Source: Kosakonia oryziphila (GTDB taxonomy: Bacteria; Pseudomonadota; Gammaproteobacteria; Enterobacterales; Enterobacteriaceae). From it: DNA of 63,976 nucleotides. The position numbers and the translations under genes are program-made. Positions 33,399 through 42,759 of this stretch are shown here, piece after piece. Each line of letters opens with the position of its first letter. Position 1 is the first letter of the stretch. The notes beneath the pieces were generated by a model that was not told where the DNA came from, did not search any database, and worked only from the letters and a program-made list of their open reading frames with translations. The stretch covers positions 1-63,976 of the forward strand of contig NZ_FMBC01000029.1 of the NCBI RefSeq assembly GCF_900094795.1, in the 5' to 3' direction.

Positions 33399-33808
33399 TA
33401 TTCACGCTTTAGCCGGTTGGAGTTACATAACCACAGGGTGATCACCAACAGCAGGATCGCCGCAGAGTAGATCAGAACATCCATCGGTGACTGATGATCG
33501 ATGATAATCAACCGCACGATCGCGGTGATGCCGATATAGATAAAGTAGCGCAACGGGAAATGGAAACCGGACTGAAAGTACTTCACAATCAGTGCGATAA
33601 ATTCAAAGTAAAGGAAGTAGACAACCAGCCCTTCCACCAGCTCATACTTGCTGGTCTGTTCCGGCGAAAACAGCACATCTGCCAGATGCAGTGTCTCTTT
33701 GCCCAGAAAAACAATCAGGATCAGCCCCAGGCTCAGCAGACCCAGGTTCAGTACGGTCTGCAAAATAGTAGCAACAAACTCAGCGCGTGGACGAGTTAGC
33801 GACGCCAT
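33398..33808 (-). CDS. psiE: Phosphate-starvation-inducible membrane protein PsiE
   Basis: A 136-residue inner-membrane protein of unknown molecular function, induced by phosphate starvation through PhoB and affected by cAMP-CRP in E. coli. Four hydrophobic helices are visible (about residues 14-36, 52-75, 80-100, 107-128), with [23 protein letters not shown] as the best conserved part. Length and sequence match E. coli. A CRP-like site lies about 50 bp upstream. Confidence 0.95.
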   Translation of the reverse strand: MASLTRPRAEFVATILQTVLNLGLLSLGLILIVFLGKETLHLADVLFSPEQTSKYELVEGLVVYFLYFEFIALIVKYFQSGFHFPLRYFIYIGITAIVRLIIIDHQSPMDVLIYSAAILLLVITLWLCNSNRLKRE

Positions 33809-33854
33809 AACATCACCTCATTTTCTGTGGGGAAACTCCTATATAACGTAAAAA

Positions 33855-33873
33855 TGTGATCTGGATCTACATT
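33855..33873 (-). promoter_or_regulatory. CRP-like site upstream of psiE
   Basis: TGTGATCTGGATCTACATT fits TGTGA-N6-TCACA in the left half and partly in the right half. It lies about 50 bp from the psiE start, in line with cAMP-CRP control of the E. coli gene. No clear Pho box was recognised. Confidence 0.5.
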
Positions 33874-33946
33874 ATTTACTTATCTTTTGTGACACCGCGT
33901 GGTGACATGTCTGGTTAGCTGTTTTCATGCAAGAGGAAAAAAGAGC

Positions 33947-34456
33947 ATGCTTACAATGCGTAAAGCCTCTGTGGACGACGCGGCGTTAATCAGCGAAATG
34001 GGATTTGCCAGCTATATGCACCACTTTGCTCATCTGTGGCGCGAGCAGAGCGAATTACAGGATTTCCTTCGACAAGAGTATGCCGTGCCAACGCTGCAAC
34101 AGAGTTTACAGGATGAGAGAAGTTGCTGGTTCATCGCCAGCGATCCCTCGCCGGTTGGTTTTGCCAAAGTCTCCTGGCATCGTGCCGTCGATGATCATGG
34201 TCCGGTGGGAACACTGCTGCATAAACTCTATTTTCTGCCGGGCAAGACTGGCCTTGGCTACGGTGAAACACTGCTTACGGAGATCGCACGCGTAGCGAAA
34301 AGCCGTGGCGAAACCGTGCTCTGGCTGGAGGTACTTGATGCGAATCCCAACGCCCATCGCTTTTATCGACGCCAGGGATTCACACACCTGAAAGAGACCT
34401 TATTTAGTACTCCTTCTCAGCAAAGTACGCTGCATATTCTCTGTAAACCGCTCTAA
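33947..34456 (+). CDS. GNAT-family N-acetyltransferase
   Basis: A 169-residue acetyltransferase starting MLTMRKASVDDAALIS at 33947, after AAGAGGAAAAAAGAG. The acetyl-CoA-binding motif is in LYFLPGKTGLGYGETLL (about residues 100-116), followed by VLWLEVLDANPNAHRFYRRQGF, the usual GNAT motif B. The substrate is unknown; general similarity to RimI-like enzymes gives no specificity. The stop is 10 bp before the next gene, a hexapeptide acyltransferase, so the two form an operon. Confidence 0.82.
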   Translation: MLTMRKASVDDAALISEMGFASYMHHFAHLWREQSELQDFLRQEYAVPTLQQSLQDERSCWFIASDPSPVGFAKVSWHRAVDDHGPVGTLLHKLYFLPGKTGLGYGETLLTEIARVAKSRGETVLWLEVLDANPNAHRFYRRQGFTHLKETLFSTPSQQSTLHILCKPL

Positions 34457-34466
34457 AGGAGTCAGC

Positions 34467-34928
34467 ATGTCTACCGCTACCGTACGCCAGTCCGCCATCC
34501 GCAACGTGACCTGCGGAGAGAACGTGGTGATTTATGAACCCAGTAATCTGTATGACTGCATTCTCAGTGACAATGTATTTGTTGGCCCATTTGTGGAAAT
34601 TCAGGGGCATACGCGAATTGGCCAGGGCAGCAAAATTGAGTCGCACAGTTTCATCTGCGAATATGTGACTCTCGGTGAGCGTTGTTTTATCGGCCACGGC
34701 GTGATGTTCGCTAACGACATGTTCCGCGACGGCAAGCCCAACCCCGATCGCGAAAGTTGGGGACACATTGTGATTGGCAATGATGTTTCTGTCGGTAGCG
34801 GTGCCACAATCCTGGCCGTCACCATTTGCGATGGTTGCGTTATCGGCGCGGGTAGCGTGGTGACAAAATCGTTGCACGAGAAAGGGGTTTATGCGGGAAA
34901 TCCGGCGCGGCTGCTGCGGCGGCTGTGA
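34467..34928 (+). CDS. Left-handed beta-helix (hexapeptide) acyltransferase
   Basis: A 153-residue protein made of hexapeptide repeats: VFVGPFVEIQGHTRIGQGSK, then HSFICEYVTLGERCFIGHGV, DVSVGSGATILAVTICDGC and VIGAGSVVTKSLHEKGVYAG. The ending NPARLLRRL is typical of sugar O- or N-acyltransferases such as WlbB/LpxA-like enzymes. The loop FANDMFRDGKPNPD may bind the acceptor. It probably acylates a nucleotide sugar or surface glycan. AAAGGAG lies in front of the start. It sits next to the yjbEFGH exopolysaccharide operon, which fits a surface-sugar role but does not prove it. Confidence 0.82.
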   Translation: MSTATVRQSAIRNVTCGENVVIYEPSNLYDCILSDNVFVGPFVEIQGHTRIGQGSKIESHSFICEYVTLGERCFIGHGVMFANDMFRDGKPNPDRESWGHIVIGNDVSVGSGATILAVTICDGCVIGAGSVVTKSLHEKGVYAGNPARLLRRL

Positions 34929-34931
34929 GAA

Positions 34932-34956
34932 GCCCTCTCTCCGGCGGAGAGAGGGC
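34932..34956. terminator. Perfect 11-bp stem-loop between the acyltransferase gene and yjbH
   Basis: GCCCTCTCTCC (34932-34942) pairs with GGAGAGAGGGC (34946-34956) with a 3-base loop, between convergent genes. No T run follows, so it may act as a shared 3' stem rather than a classical terminator. Confidence 0.6.
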
Positions 34957-34962
34957 GAAGGA

Positions 34963-37053
34963 TTACTGGAAGTTGATCGTCTTATCGTTGGTCATATCAT
35001 AAAGCTCAAACTTACGGCCCAGTTTCTGGCCGCCATCACGCGTCAACGGTGTCCAGCCAACGGCTGCACGGCTGCGGGTCGGGCTGGTCGTGAACAGATC
35101 CAACGGTACAGAGACATACACCCCTTTGGTGAATTGCCCTTCCCCGTACTGCGCCGCCGAAACGTTGGTCTTCGTGGCATACGCGCCAATGACAACGCCG
35201 CTATCAAAGTGTTTCGAGATATCCAGCGTGACGCCTTTATCCCCTGCCAGATACTGCCCGACGCTCGCTTTAATCAGCACATCGTCGGCGAACCACGGCG
35301 TCCAGTATGCGGTGAAGTGGCCGGTTTTCACGCTGTAATTGGTGAACTTCATCATGTCCTGCGGGCTACGCCAGTCGCGCTGTTTCACGTAGTTGCCATC
35401 AATACCGAACGCCCAGTGGCTGTCGACCGGGCGCCACAGCACTTCTGCACCCGCGCCGCCAAACATGGTTTCCAGATAACCGGCATACACCTGACCATAG
35501 AAATTATTCCCCAGGTAGTGCAGGTAGTTCGCTTGCAGGTTGTTGACGTAGTAGTCATTTTGCACATATTCACGCACGCGGGTACGCACACGCGGTAATG
35601 CTGAATCACTGGAGGTATAGCTGAATTTATCGTAGTTGTTGGCCACGTTGGCGAACAGGCTGCCGGTGGTCAGTAAATGATCGGTCCACCACCAGTCGGC
35701 GGTTGCCATCACACCAAGCTGATACATGTAGAAGCTTTCCGGGCCGCCGAAAGACTGGTTCAACACCGGATCGATATGGAAATCGAATGACGATTTATCG
35801 ATATACCAGCCCTGCTCGGTGCTGTCCGGCACAATCGGCGTGACTCGTTTCTGCACCAGCTCTGTATCCTGCCCCAGCGGTTCCCCTTCTAGATGGCGCT
35901 TCAGGCTGGCAACATCCGTTTCGGTGGTGACGATTGGCATATTAAGGCTATTTTCCGTCACGCGAATAGTACGAATGCCATCCGGCAAGTCATTCATAAT
36001 GATACGGTTTGCCCGCTCAATCCCTTCCTGGGTGTTACGGTATTTCACCTGCTGCCCGGTCACGTAGAGTGTATCGCCTTTCACCTGGATCTGCGGGTCG
36101 GCAAAACCAGCGTTATATTTCAACAGGGTAAGCTGATTAGCCACCACCGCATGTTGCAGGATCGCGTCCTGCGGCTGCGGTTGATACTTCGGCCGCGGCG
36201 CATCGCTGTATGCGGGACGTAACTCGTTGAAATTGTTGCGCAGGGTAAAACCAAACATCCAGGTATTGCCGCGCTCATAGCTCAGGTTGATGTCGGCCCA
36301 GTCGGTAATGCGGTAAATCGCGCCAACGTTCACCTTGCTGCGCTGCGGCAGTTTCCCGGCATAATCCTGCTGATAGTTGTTACCTTCATACTCCAGTTTT
36401 AAACGCAGCGGGTTCCAGGGAGTCTGATATTCAACGCCGCCAAACAGCGCTGTCGGGCCGCGGAACATCTGGCTGGTATCGGTAGAGCCCGCCTGTTTAT
36501 AGCTGGTATCGCGCGTACAATATTTCTCGTCATAAGAGCAAAGTGGGTTTTTGATATTGCCGCTGGTGCCCAAATACCCCCAACCAATACCGAGGGAGAA
36601 ATCGAACGGCCCCCAGGCTTTACTGGCGACCAGATATTCGCCGTCAAACAACCCTGTACCGCCAATATCCCGCGCGCCAAGAGAGACTTCCGGTAGCCAG
36701 TAACCTTCCTGCCACAGGCGCAGTTTCACATCGAAGGCTTTATCTTTGTAGGTCTGATTGCCGGAGAAAGACTCCACCGAGCTATATTTGCGTGTGCGCA
36801 CGTCGGTATAACGTAGCGTCGTTTCCAGCCACGGGAAAAGCTGTATCGAGCCAGAATAGAAACGGTACTGATCGTTATCGCGGTAGTTAAAACTCAGTTC
36901 GCCTTCACGCGACATGCGTGCGGTCGGTGTTTGCAGCAATCCCACGCCGCCAAAGTCCGACTGGGATGGCCCTATCGGATCAGGATAAGATTCTGCGTGA
37001 CAGGCCGCGCTAATTCCCAGCGCCAACAGGCTTATTACAAACGATTTTTTCAT
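34963..37053 (-). CDS. yjbH: YjbH outer-membrane exopolysaccharide lipoprotein/barrel (GfcD-like)
   Basis: A 696-residue outer-membrane protein of the YjbH/GfcD family, thought to form two barrels and take part in exopolysaccharide export. A signal peptide is present ([20 protein letters not shown]). The mature start [20 protein letters not shown] and [20 protein letters not shown] are family features; a small alpha/beta domain lies between the barrels (residues 310-400). It is the last gene of yjbEFGH, 2 bp after yjbG. Confidence 0.92.
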   Translation of the reverse strand: MKKSFVISLLALGISAACHAESYPDPIGPSQSDFGGVGLLQTPTARMSREGELSFNYRDNDQYRFYSGSIQLFPWLETTLRYTDVRTRKYSSVESFSGNQTYKDKAFDVKLRLWQEGYWLPEVSLGARDIGGTGLFDGEYLVASKAWGPFDFSLGIGWGYLGTSGNIKNPLCSYDEKYCTRDTSYKQAGSTDTSQMFRGPTALFGGVEYQTPWNPLRLKLEYEGNNYQQDYAGKLPQRSKVNVGAIYRITDWADINLSYERGNTWMFGFTLRNNFNELRPAYSDAPRPKYQPQPQDAILQHAVVANQLTLLKYNAGFADPQIQVKGDTLYVTGQQVKYRNTQEGIERANRIIMNDLPDGIRTIRVTENSLNMPIVTTETDVASLKRHLEGEPLGQDTELVQKRVTPIVPDSTEQGWYIDKSSFDFHIDPVLNQSFGGPESFYMYQLGVMATADWWWTDHLLTTGSLFANVANNYDKFSYTSSDSALPRVRTRVREYVQNDYYVNNLQANYLHYLGNNFYGQVYAGYLETMFGGAGAEVLWRPVDSHWAFGIDGNYVKQRDWRSPQDMMKFTNYSVKTGHFTAYWTPWFADDVLIKASVGQYLAGDKGVTLDISKHFDSGVVIGAYATKTNVSAAQYGEGQFTKGVYVSVPLDLFTTSPTRSRAAVGWTPLTRDGGQKLGRKFELYDMTNDKTINFQ

Positions 37054-37055
37054 TA

Positions 37056-37793
37056 TTATTCCGGTATCCGATGCGTCAGGGACTGAAGGATGTCGGCATT
37101 CAGTTCGTCATATTCGTTGCTCCACAATCCCGGTGCGAAGCCAACGAAAATCACGCTGCCGGGCATCGGCTCTACGTGGCGGCGGTTCCAGTAAGCAACC
37201 GGCACTTTTTGTGTCTGACCGGTGGGATAAATCACCCACGCATAGCTGCGTTCCGCGCCGCGGAGCAGGCTCATCTCATCCAGGTAACTCACCACATCCC
37301 TGCCAGGTGTAAACGGTTTTTTCCCTGGGCTGCTAACCAGCCCCACCACGGTAATCGTGGCCGGTGGTGGCCCCACCCATAGCGAGTATTCACCCTCCAG
37401 CGGACGATTCGCCAGCCGATGCGTACGAACGTAATCCGGATCCAGATTGATTATCTGCCTGCCAGTCACCTTCACCGCCTGCAACTGCTGGCGCAGTGAA
37501 TTGATCGCGGCAGCAGTGTCACCGCTTTCGTCAGCAGCAAGCGTGCTCAGGCGCGTTAACAACACCTGATGCCGAGCCTGCTCCGCCTGCGTAGCGTGAC
37601 GTTCACTGACTACGGCCCCAGGCCACCAGCTCTGTGCAAGCAGAGGTTGACCGACCAAATCGCTCAAATGCGTGGCGTGGGATAACGTTTTCGGTTTGCC
37701 GTCGCCAGCTACGTAGATATTCACTGTCCCGTCGGCCAGCGCGAGCGGAGAAGCGAGGCTGGCTAATAACAGAAGAAAAGTGCGCATCGTCAT
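37056..37793 (-). CDS. yjbG: YjbG capsule biosynthesis GfcC-family protein
   Basis: A 245-residue periplasmic protein of the GfcC/YjbG family, involved in exopolysaccharide production. Signal peptide [20 protein letters not shown]. The mature part has beta-grasp-like segments ([41 protein letters not shown]) and ends in a short amphipathic helix ([16 protein letters not shown]), as in GfcC. Its start overlaps the yjbF stop by 4 bp. Confidence 0.9.
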   Translation of the reverse strand: MTMRTFLLLLASLASPLALADGTVNIYVAGDGKPKTLSHATHLSDLVGQPLLAQSWWPGAVVSERHATQAEQARHQVLLTRLSTLAADESGDTAAAINSLRQQLQAVKVTGRQIINLDPDYVRTHRLANRPLEGEYSLWVGPPPATITVVGLVSSPGKKPFTPGRDVVSYLDEMSLLRGAERSYAWVIYPTGQTQKVPVAYWNRRHVEPMPGSVIFVGFAPGLWSNEYDELNADILQSLTHRIPE

Positions 37794-38428
37794 TGTTTAG
37801 CCGCCTTAATCAGTGTGGTCTTCACCGGGAACCAGTCTGCGCCCAGATACTGCTCCGACTGCCTGATTACCCCGGCGTTATCCACCCAGAAGCGGTTGCG
37901 CCAGCTTTTATTGTCCGTGGTAACATCCTCGTCGAGAATACGCACCGCAGTGACATCATTCGCCAGCTTGACGGTGTCAGTGCCGTTCCAGTGGAAGACG
38001 GAGCGCGCAGTGGCATAGCGCACCTGTTTGTGCTCCGTCCAACCTATAGTGCGCGTCCAGCTTGCACCATCAATGATTTGATTCGGTTTTGCCAGTGGAT
38101 CGGACGCCAGGTTATTCACTTCAATCAGGTTATCGCCGCCGAGCTGTGTTTTTACGATGCGATAATTCTGCGTCACGATGGTCGCCTGATCCTGCGTTAC
38201 CCATTTCTGCTGACCGTTTTCGTCGAAAGCGAGCACCACAAACAATTGCGGGCCGTTGTTAAGCTGCATGTATTGGCTGGCATAGGGCATGTTGAGAATT
38301 TCTTCATCTGTCAGTTGCACGCCTGGCACGCCAAAAACGCTATCCCACAGTGAATTTCCCAGGCCTTTGATTTGGCCAGAACATGCCTGAAGCAGCAGGC
38401 AAATTAAAATAATACCAGGTCGCTTCAC
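37790..38428 (-). CDS. yjbF: YjbF outer-membrane lipoprotein (GfcB-like)
   Basis: A 212-residue lipoprotein of the exopolysaccharide operon. The lipobox is clear: MKRPGIILICLLLQACSGQ, with lipidation at Cys16. The following residues S-G do not give an Asp retention signal, so outer-membrane location is expected. Conserved blocks are YASQYMQLNNGPQLFVVLAF and GWTEHKQVRYATARSVFHWNG. It overlaps yjbG by 4 bp. Confidence 0.92.
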   Translation of the reverse strand: MKRPGIILICLLLQACSGQIKGLGNSLWDSVFGVPGVQLTDEEILNMPYASQYMQLNNGPQLFVVLAFDENGQQKWVTQDQATIVTQNYRIVKTQLGGDNLIEVNNLASDPLAKPNQIIDGASWTRTIGWTEHKQVRYATARSVFHWNGTDTVKLANDVTAVRILDEDVTTDNKSWRNRFWVDNAGVIRQSEQYLGADWFPVKTTLIKAAKQ

Positions 38429-38493
38429 GACTCTTCTCCGAGAGGGGCGGAAATAACCACACCGAAGTGTGGTTAGAGTTAATGTACTCGTGA

Positions 38494-38736
38494 TTACTGA
38501 GTACTTGTGGTCGTGGTGGTCGTGGTTCCAGTGTTGGAGCCATCACCGCCACCGGTTGCCGCCAGCGCGACACCCACCGCAGACCCTACGGTGCTGACGC
38601 TCGTCGCAGCAGAACTACCTGCCGACACAGAGGTCGCTGCCGACCCTGCCGCTTCACCGATTTGTACCGGTGCAGCAAAAGCAGACGTCGCCGCAAGCGC
38701 GGATATGGCAAGAATGCCATACAGGACTTTTTTCAT
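38494..38736 (-). CDS. yjbE: YjbE, small exported Ala/Ser/Thr/Gly-rich protein (GfcA-like)
   Basis: An 80-residue exported protein, first gene of yjbEFGH. Signal peptide [21 protein letters not shown]. The mature part is nearly only small residues: [29 protein letters not shown] and a run of Thr at the end. The operon drives extracellular polysaccharide production and answers to the Rcs system in E. coli. GAAGGGAAATTG upstream includes the ribosome-binding site. Confidence 0.9.
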   Translation of the reverse strand: MKKVLYGILAISALAATSAFAAPVQIGEAAGSAATSVSAGSSAATSVSTVGSAVGVALAATGGGDGSNTGTTTTTTTSTQ

Positions 38737-39115
38737 ATCAATTTCCCTTCATTGAATGAATGGAGATTTGCCTGAAAAAACTCAGGCGATATCGAGTATA
38801 CACAACTAAAGCAGATCAATTACGTAACGGGAAATAGCAGAGAATATTTTCGGAGGATTGGAAAATAAGGTACACACGAGAAAACAATTACAAAAAAATC
38901 TCATTTAATTCAAATAATTAAATAATCACAGGGGATTAAAACAATAAGGCTACTCCTAAAATGCATAGCAATGACTGGAAATGATGGCAGCTTTTTCAGA
39001 TAAACCTGAGCCCCGATATCTGCCGCAAAGAATCAACGCGCGCCCGTAATTTAGCAAAGGGGGTAATATCATTATCGAAATCGCTTATATATATTGTGGA
39101 AACCCGGAATCAATA
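38737..39115. other. AT-rich yjbE upstream region (left flank of the transposon)
   Basis: No open frame with support. AGAGAATATTTTCG (38839-38852) is a partial match to the RcsB/RcsAB box and lies about 100 bp upstream of yjbE, a place where Rcs control would be expected. CACAGGGGATTAA (38927-38939) recurs on the other side of the transposon at 42799-42811. Confidence 0.4.
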
Positions 39116-39120
39116 TATAT

Positions 39121-39157
39121 GGGCTCCGTTTGGGAAACGGAAATATTGTTCGTTAAG
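39121..39157 (+). repeat. Left terminal inverted repeat of the Tn3-type element
   Basis: It begins GGGCTCCGTTTGGGAAACGG and ends CGTTAAG, with one base fewer than the right repeat (37 against 38) and three further differences. It is immediately preceded by the target duplication TATAT (39116-39120). Confidence 0.9.
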
Positions 39158-39297
39158 GCTGTTTTTTAACCACTAAGGTGTGAAGAAACTGCTTTCTATA
39201 AGGCATTACTTATGGATCATCCAGTGATCCTTTGTCATCCAGTCTTTGGACAAAAGACGCACACAATATGCATCTCAATACGGTTAGGCCTCAGACT

Positions 39298-39645
39298 CTA
39301 CTTTGACTCAGGGCCAATGCCCGTACCTGTGGGTTTAATTGATTTGGAATGAATCCATCCACTCACTGGATCACCATCCTTGTCAAAAAAGATAACAGAT
39401 GAAAACCCCTTATACTCTGCATATAAATTAACCTGATCACTATTAATTATAAATAAATCTTTTATTTTACATGTCTCATCTGGTGCACTATAAAAATATA
39501 CCCTATGTGTATCAGTTACCACATATCCTGAATCTGATGACTGAGTCAGATCTTGATATCGTTCAGCTACTGAATTAATTTCATCGCACCCTCCCCAAGA
39601 TAAAAATGGAGAAAGCAGAAGAACCAACCCAGGTATAACTTTCAT
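39298..39645 (-). CDS. Small exported SH3-like protein, probable immunity protein
   Basis: A 115-residue protein with a signal peptide (MKVIPGLVLLLSPFLSWGG). A compact beta-rich domain follows, TDTHRVYFYSAPDETCKIKD and VNLYAEYKGFSSVIFFDKDG, then GWIHSKSIKP, with the look of a bacterial SH3 domain (the ending GWI is typical). Its start overlaps the stop of the large effector gene by 4 bp (ATGA), so the two are translationally coupled. A periplasmic location is where protection from a peptidoglycan glycosidase would be needed. I infer an immunity protein; there is no named family I can give. AT-rich, unlike the neighbouring core genes. Confidence 0.6.
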   Translation of the reverse strand: MKVIPGLVLLLSPFLSWGGCDEINSVAERYQDLTQSSDSGYVVTDTHRVYFYSAPDETCKIKDLFIINSDQVNLYAEYKGFSSVIFFDKDGDPVSGWIHSKSIKPTGTGIGPESK

Positions 39646-41789
39646 AGCAAATTCTCTCTCTTCATTATTTTTATTAGCTTATCTGCGTAGTTAGGATCTG
39701 TTGCATATCCGGCACGTTGAAGTCCTCTGGCCCAATCACAAGGGTCTGTATAATCGAATAAAAAATGATATCTTTTGTTTTTAGCAAAGAAAGCAGATCT
39801 GCCTGAAACACTTTCTTCATACGAATCATATTTCATGAATTTATCAACCATTGGTTTTTTAACACCGTTTATAAACTCATGTGTATTAACACAAACAAAA
39901 CTTGGGTTGCCGTGAGCCTTAATACCGAATAAATTATTACTATACTCGCCACTATAAATATCGACAGGAACAGATTTTCCATATCCTGTTTCTAGAATGG
40001 CTTGCGCTGTAGTTATTGCAGCCGGAACATGTGATGTTAATTCATCTTTCCTGGCCTCATCAAAGACGAATTTAACAAACTCTTTATCGATTGGTTTTTT
40101 CGAGTTTAGCTTAATATTTATCGCATCCAGAAAAACTAGTGGATGCAGATGCCACGGATTTTCCACCATCCCCGCCACACGGTGCATCCAGCGGATATCC
40201 GTCAGGAACTTCATGCTGTAGGCGTACCACTCCGGCACGTCTCTTTTCAGCTGCGGCGTAAAGAACGTTTTCCACACCGGAGTTTCCGACGAGTAGTACC
40301 AGTCGCTGGGGTGCTTCACGCACAGGCGGTACAGGTGATCGCGCATTGATGGGTTCTGCACCGCACGCCGGTACTGTTCCGGGTTATACCGGGGAGATTT
40401 CGTGTCATCAATCTGGTTCAGCAACTGCCGGTAGTTGAACGCATCCCCCTTGCTCCAGGGCTGCCCACCATTGTCCGCCACGCTGAAAAACCGCTCAAAA
40501 ATCGTCTTCACCAGCCCTTTCAGCTGCGTCTTCCCGTCGAGATGGTCAAAACTCACCGGGCTGTCCTCCGTGGCCTCAAAACCACGGCTGGCCAGATCGT
40601 ACCGGGACAGCAGCTGCACATCGGACTCTGCCAGCAGCCCGCGCGACGAACCGCCCGGCCAGTAGCGCTTACCCTCTTTGTCCGTCACAGCCTGCCCGGA
40701 CAGCGCCATCACCGTTTCGGTCTGTGTGGTTATCAGATCCTTTTGTATTTCCCCGCTGGTGACTTTCAGGTACACCGGTATACCCTTCGGACAGCGGGCA
40801 AAAACAGGTATCTCGCGCCCCACACCTTCCGGATTGCTCAGGAAGCGCGGCAGATCGTCCGTCGTCAGGCATTCGATATGCACCTGATAGCGTTTTTCAT
40901 GCCCGTCCTCCGTGGGGAACTGAAACCAGCCCAGATGGCCCACCGGATCACCGGCCTTAATCGGATAAGGGGTCGGACACACCACCGTATCAAACTGCAT
41001 GGTTTCGCGTGACGGCGGCAGGAGCGGCGACCACCACACCGGACGGGTGACGCTGTCGCAGGCCGGAACCAGATTTCCTTTGTCGCACACCGTCCACACC
41101 CGGTCCCCGGCGTTCAGGCTCATACTGCCAGTGACCGGCTCCGCCAGCGTGACGTGCGCATACTGCCGCCCGTTGCTCCCGGTCATCGTGTCATCGCTGA
41201 CCGCTTTGTCCCATGTCACCCGTGTACCGGGCGGCAGCTCTGCCGCCACCCACTGCCGTGACGCGTCCACATACGCATTCAGGTGCTGGTCGTCAGCAAC
41301 TTTAAACGCAGTACTGTCCTGCTCCGGATAGGCCAGCCATGGCGCGAGATGCATATACAGGGTGTAAAAGATCAGCCCGCTCTCTGCCGTTTCCCCTGGC
41401 TGAACACGGTGGCGAATAAGCACAAAAGAGCCGGAGTAGCGCAAATCCCCCCAGTACCACGGCACGCTGAGATAATCACGGTTAATCCGGTACGCCACCA
41501 CCTCACCGTCTGCCATGCACCGCACGGCCTGCTCCCCCTTAAACGGCACAGGGAAATCCACGGCCTCATTCATCGCCTGGCCGCTGAGCGCACACCACGG
41601 TGTGGTGGTGTCGGTAATGTGAATACCACCGTGCCACATACCATTACGGCCAATCAGCCAGTGCCCGGTGGCTTCCCCTTCAAGATGCGCCAGCATCTCC
41701 TCCAGGTTACTGAACTCCCCGCCCCGGTTATTTTTCGGCACCGGCCAGCGGATGGCCGGGAGCTGCTGGCCGTTTTCCGGCTTCGACAT
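39642..41789 (-). CDS. Probable type VI-type peptidoglycan hydrolase effector (M23-like plus glucosaminidase)
   Basis: A 715-residue protein without signal peptide. Residues about 50-305 look like an M23/LytM-type region: MWHGGIHITD, FYTLYMHLAPW and YQVHIECLT supply the histidine and aspartate pattern, though not a fully canonical set. Residues 310-550 contain SH3-like and helical parts ending with WHLHPLVFL, a motif I associate with the end of the conserved part of such effectors. Residues 575-710 are a GH73-type endo-glucosaminidase: AITTAQAILETGYGKS with catalytic Glu600, NNLFGIKAHG and YDSYEESVSGRSAFF. A cytoplasmic start plus a wall-cutting end suggests delivery by a type VI secretion system. 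No VgrG, PAAR or Hcp gene is nearby. The last 160 residues are encoded by clearly more AT-rich DNA. Confidence 0.72.
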   Translation of the reverse strand: MSKPENGQQLPAIRWPVPKNNRGGEFSNLEEMLAHLEGEATGHWLIGRNGMWHGGIHITDTTTPWCALSGQAMNEAVDFPVPFKGEQAVRCMADGEVVAYRINRDYLSVPWYWGDLRYSGSFVLIRHRVQPGETAESGLIFYTLYMHLAPWLAYPEQDSTAFKVADDQHLNAYVDASRQWVAAELPPGTRVTWDKAVSDDTMTGSNGRQYAHVTLAEPVTGSMSLNAGDRVWTVCDKGNLVPACDSVTRPVWWSPLLPPSRETMQFDTVVCPTPYPIKAGDPVGHLGWFQFPTEDGHEKRYQVHIECLTTDDLPRFLSNPEGVGREIPVFARCPKGIPVYLKVTSGEIQKDLITTQTETVMALSGQAVTDKEGKRYWPGGSSRGLLAESDVQLLSRYDLASRGFEATEDSPVSFDHLDGKTQLKGLVKTIFERFFSVADNGGQPWSKGDAFNYRQLLNQIDDTKSPRYNPEQYRRAVQNPSMRDHLYRLCVKHPSDWYYSSETPVWKTFFTPQLKRDVPEWYAYSMKFLTDIRWMHRVAGMVENPWHLHPLVFLDAINIKLNSKKPIDKEFVKFVFDEARKDELTSHVPAAITTAQAILETGYGKSVPVDIYSGEYSNNLFGIKAHGNPSFVCVNTHEFINGVKKPMVDKFMKYDSYEESVSGRSAFFAKNKRYHFLFDYTDPCDWARGLQRAGYATDPNYADKLIKIMKRENLL

Positions 41790-41846
41790 AGCAAATCCTT
41801 TTTGTTTATCGGGTTAAATAACGGCCCATCATACTCCAGGCGTAAC

Positions 41847-41980
41847 TTAACAAAAATTTCCCGATTCTGATTGCCGGTACAACGCCTGGATGCGACATAT
41901 CCGGGAAGGGCTGTATCCCGTTGCATCCGCTGTTTCCCTGATACTCAGTTTCTTGACCTGCCGGTAGTACAGGACTTTCT
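41847..41980 (-). pseudogene. Helix-turn-helix remnant, possibly the end of a resolvase
   Basis: The minus-strand frame ending with TAA at 41847-41849 encodes [20 protein letters not shown] and [14 protein letters not shown] before the stop, a helix-turn-helix like that at the C-terminus of serine resolvases/invertases. Only about 44 residues have this character; the frame upstream overlaps the transposase remnant on the other strand and is not meaningful. It may be what is left of a tnpR gene. Uncertain. Confidence 0.35.
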
Positions 41981-42759
41981 GATGCTGTATCACGAAAGTG
42001 ATCTTGAAATAACGGAGCATTACACCGATACGGCAGGCTTCACGGAACATGTTTTCGCGCTGATGCATCTGTTGGGGTTCGCTTTTGCACCAAGGATCCG
42101 GGATCTTCACGACAAGCGGTTGTTTATTCAGGGGAAGGTTGATAAATATCCTGCGCTACAGTCAATTATTTCCACAACTCCACTGAATATCAAAGAGATA
42201 GAAATACACTGGAATGAAATTTTGAGGCTGGCGACATCAATAAAGCAGGGAACGGTGACTGCTTCTCTGATGCTGAAAACACTGGCCAGCTATCCGAAAC
42301 AGAATGGGCTTGCTAAGGCACTGAGGGGAAATCGGTCGCATTGAACGAACACTGTTTATGCTGGACTGGTTCCGCGATCCTTCACTACGTCGCAGAGTTC
42401 AGGCTGGACTGAACAAAGGGGAAGCCCGGAATGCCCTTGCCAGAGCCGTTTTCATGCATCGTCTGGGCGAAATAAGGGATCGTGGCCAGGAAAACCAGAG
42501 TTACCGCGCCAGTGGGCTTACGCTGTTCACCGCCGCGATCACATTGTGGAATACCGTGTATATAGAAAACGCCATTAACTTACTGAAAAAGAAAGGGCTA
42601 CATATCAATAATCAGTTGCTGTCACACTTGTCTCCACTGGGCTGGGAGCACATTAATCTGACGGGGGACTATATCTGGCGAAACAATAAAAAACTTGTTG
42701 AAGGGAAGTATCGTTCTTTGCTGCCAGTTGGTATCAGCCAGTACAAAAAATCATCTTAA
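41979..42759 (+). pseudogene. tnpA: Tn3-family transposase, C-terminal remnant with frameshift
   Basis: From [19 protein letters not shown] onward the sequence is the C-terminal catalytic part of a Tn3 Tnp[21 protein letters not shown], then after a frame change [28 protein letters not shown] with the third catalytic acid, and [17 protein letters not shown]. The first 700 or so residues of TnpA are missing. The frame breaks at a run of four G (42325-42328); removing one G restores [12 protein letters not shown]. The stop codon (42757-42759) falls inside the right terminal repeat. Confidence 0.88.

Noticed and set aside
34891-35598. 235-codon open frame starting at the end of the hexapeptide acyltransferase and running antisense into yjbH
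   Set aside because: It begins inside one real gene and lies over another on the opposite strand; composition is that of antisense coding sequence.
41871-41978. N-terminal extension of the plus-strand frame before the transposase remnant
   Set aside because: The residues before [12 protein letters not shown] have no transposase similarity and overlap the helix-turn-helix relic on the other strand, so the pseudogene is drawn from about 41979.
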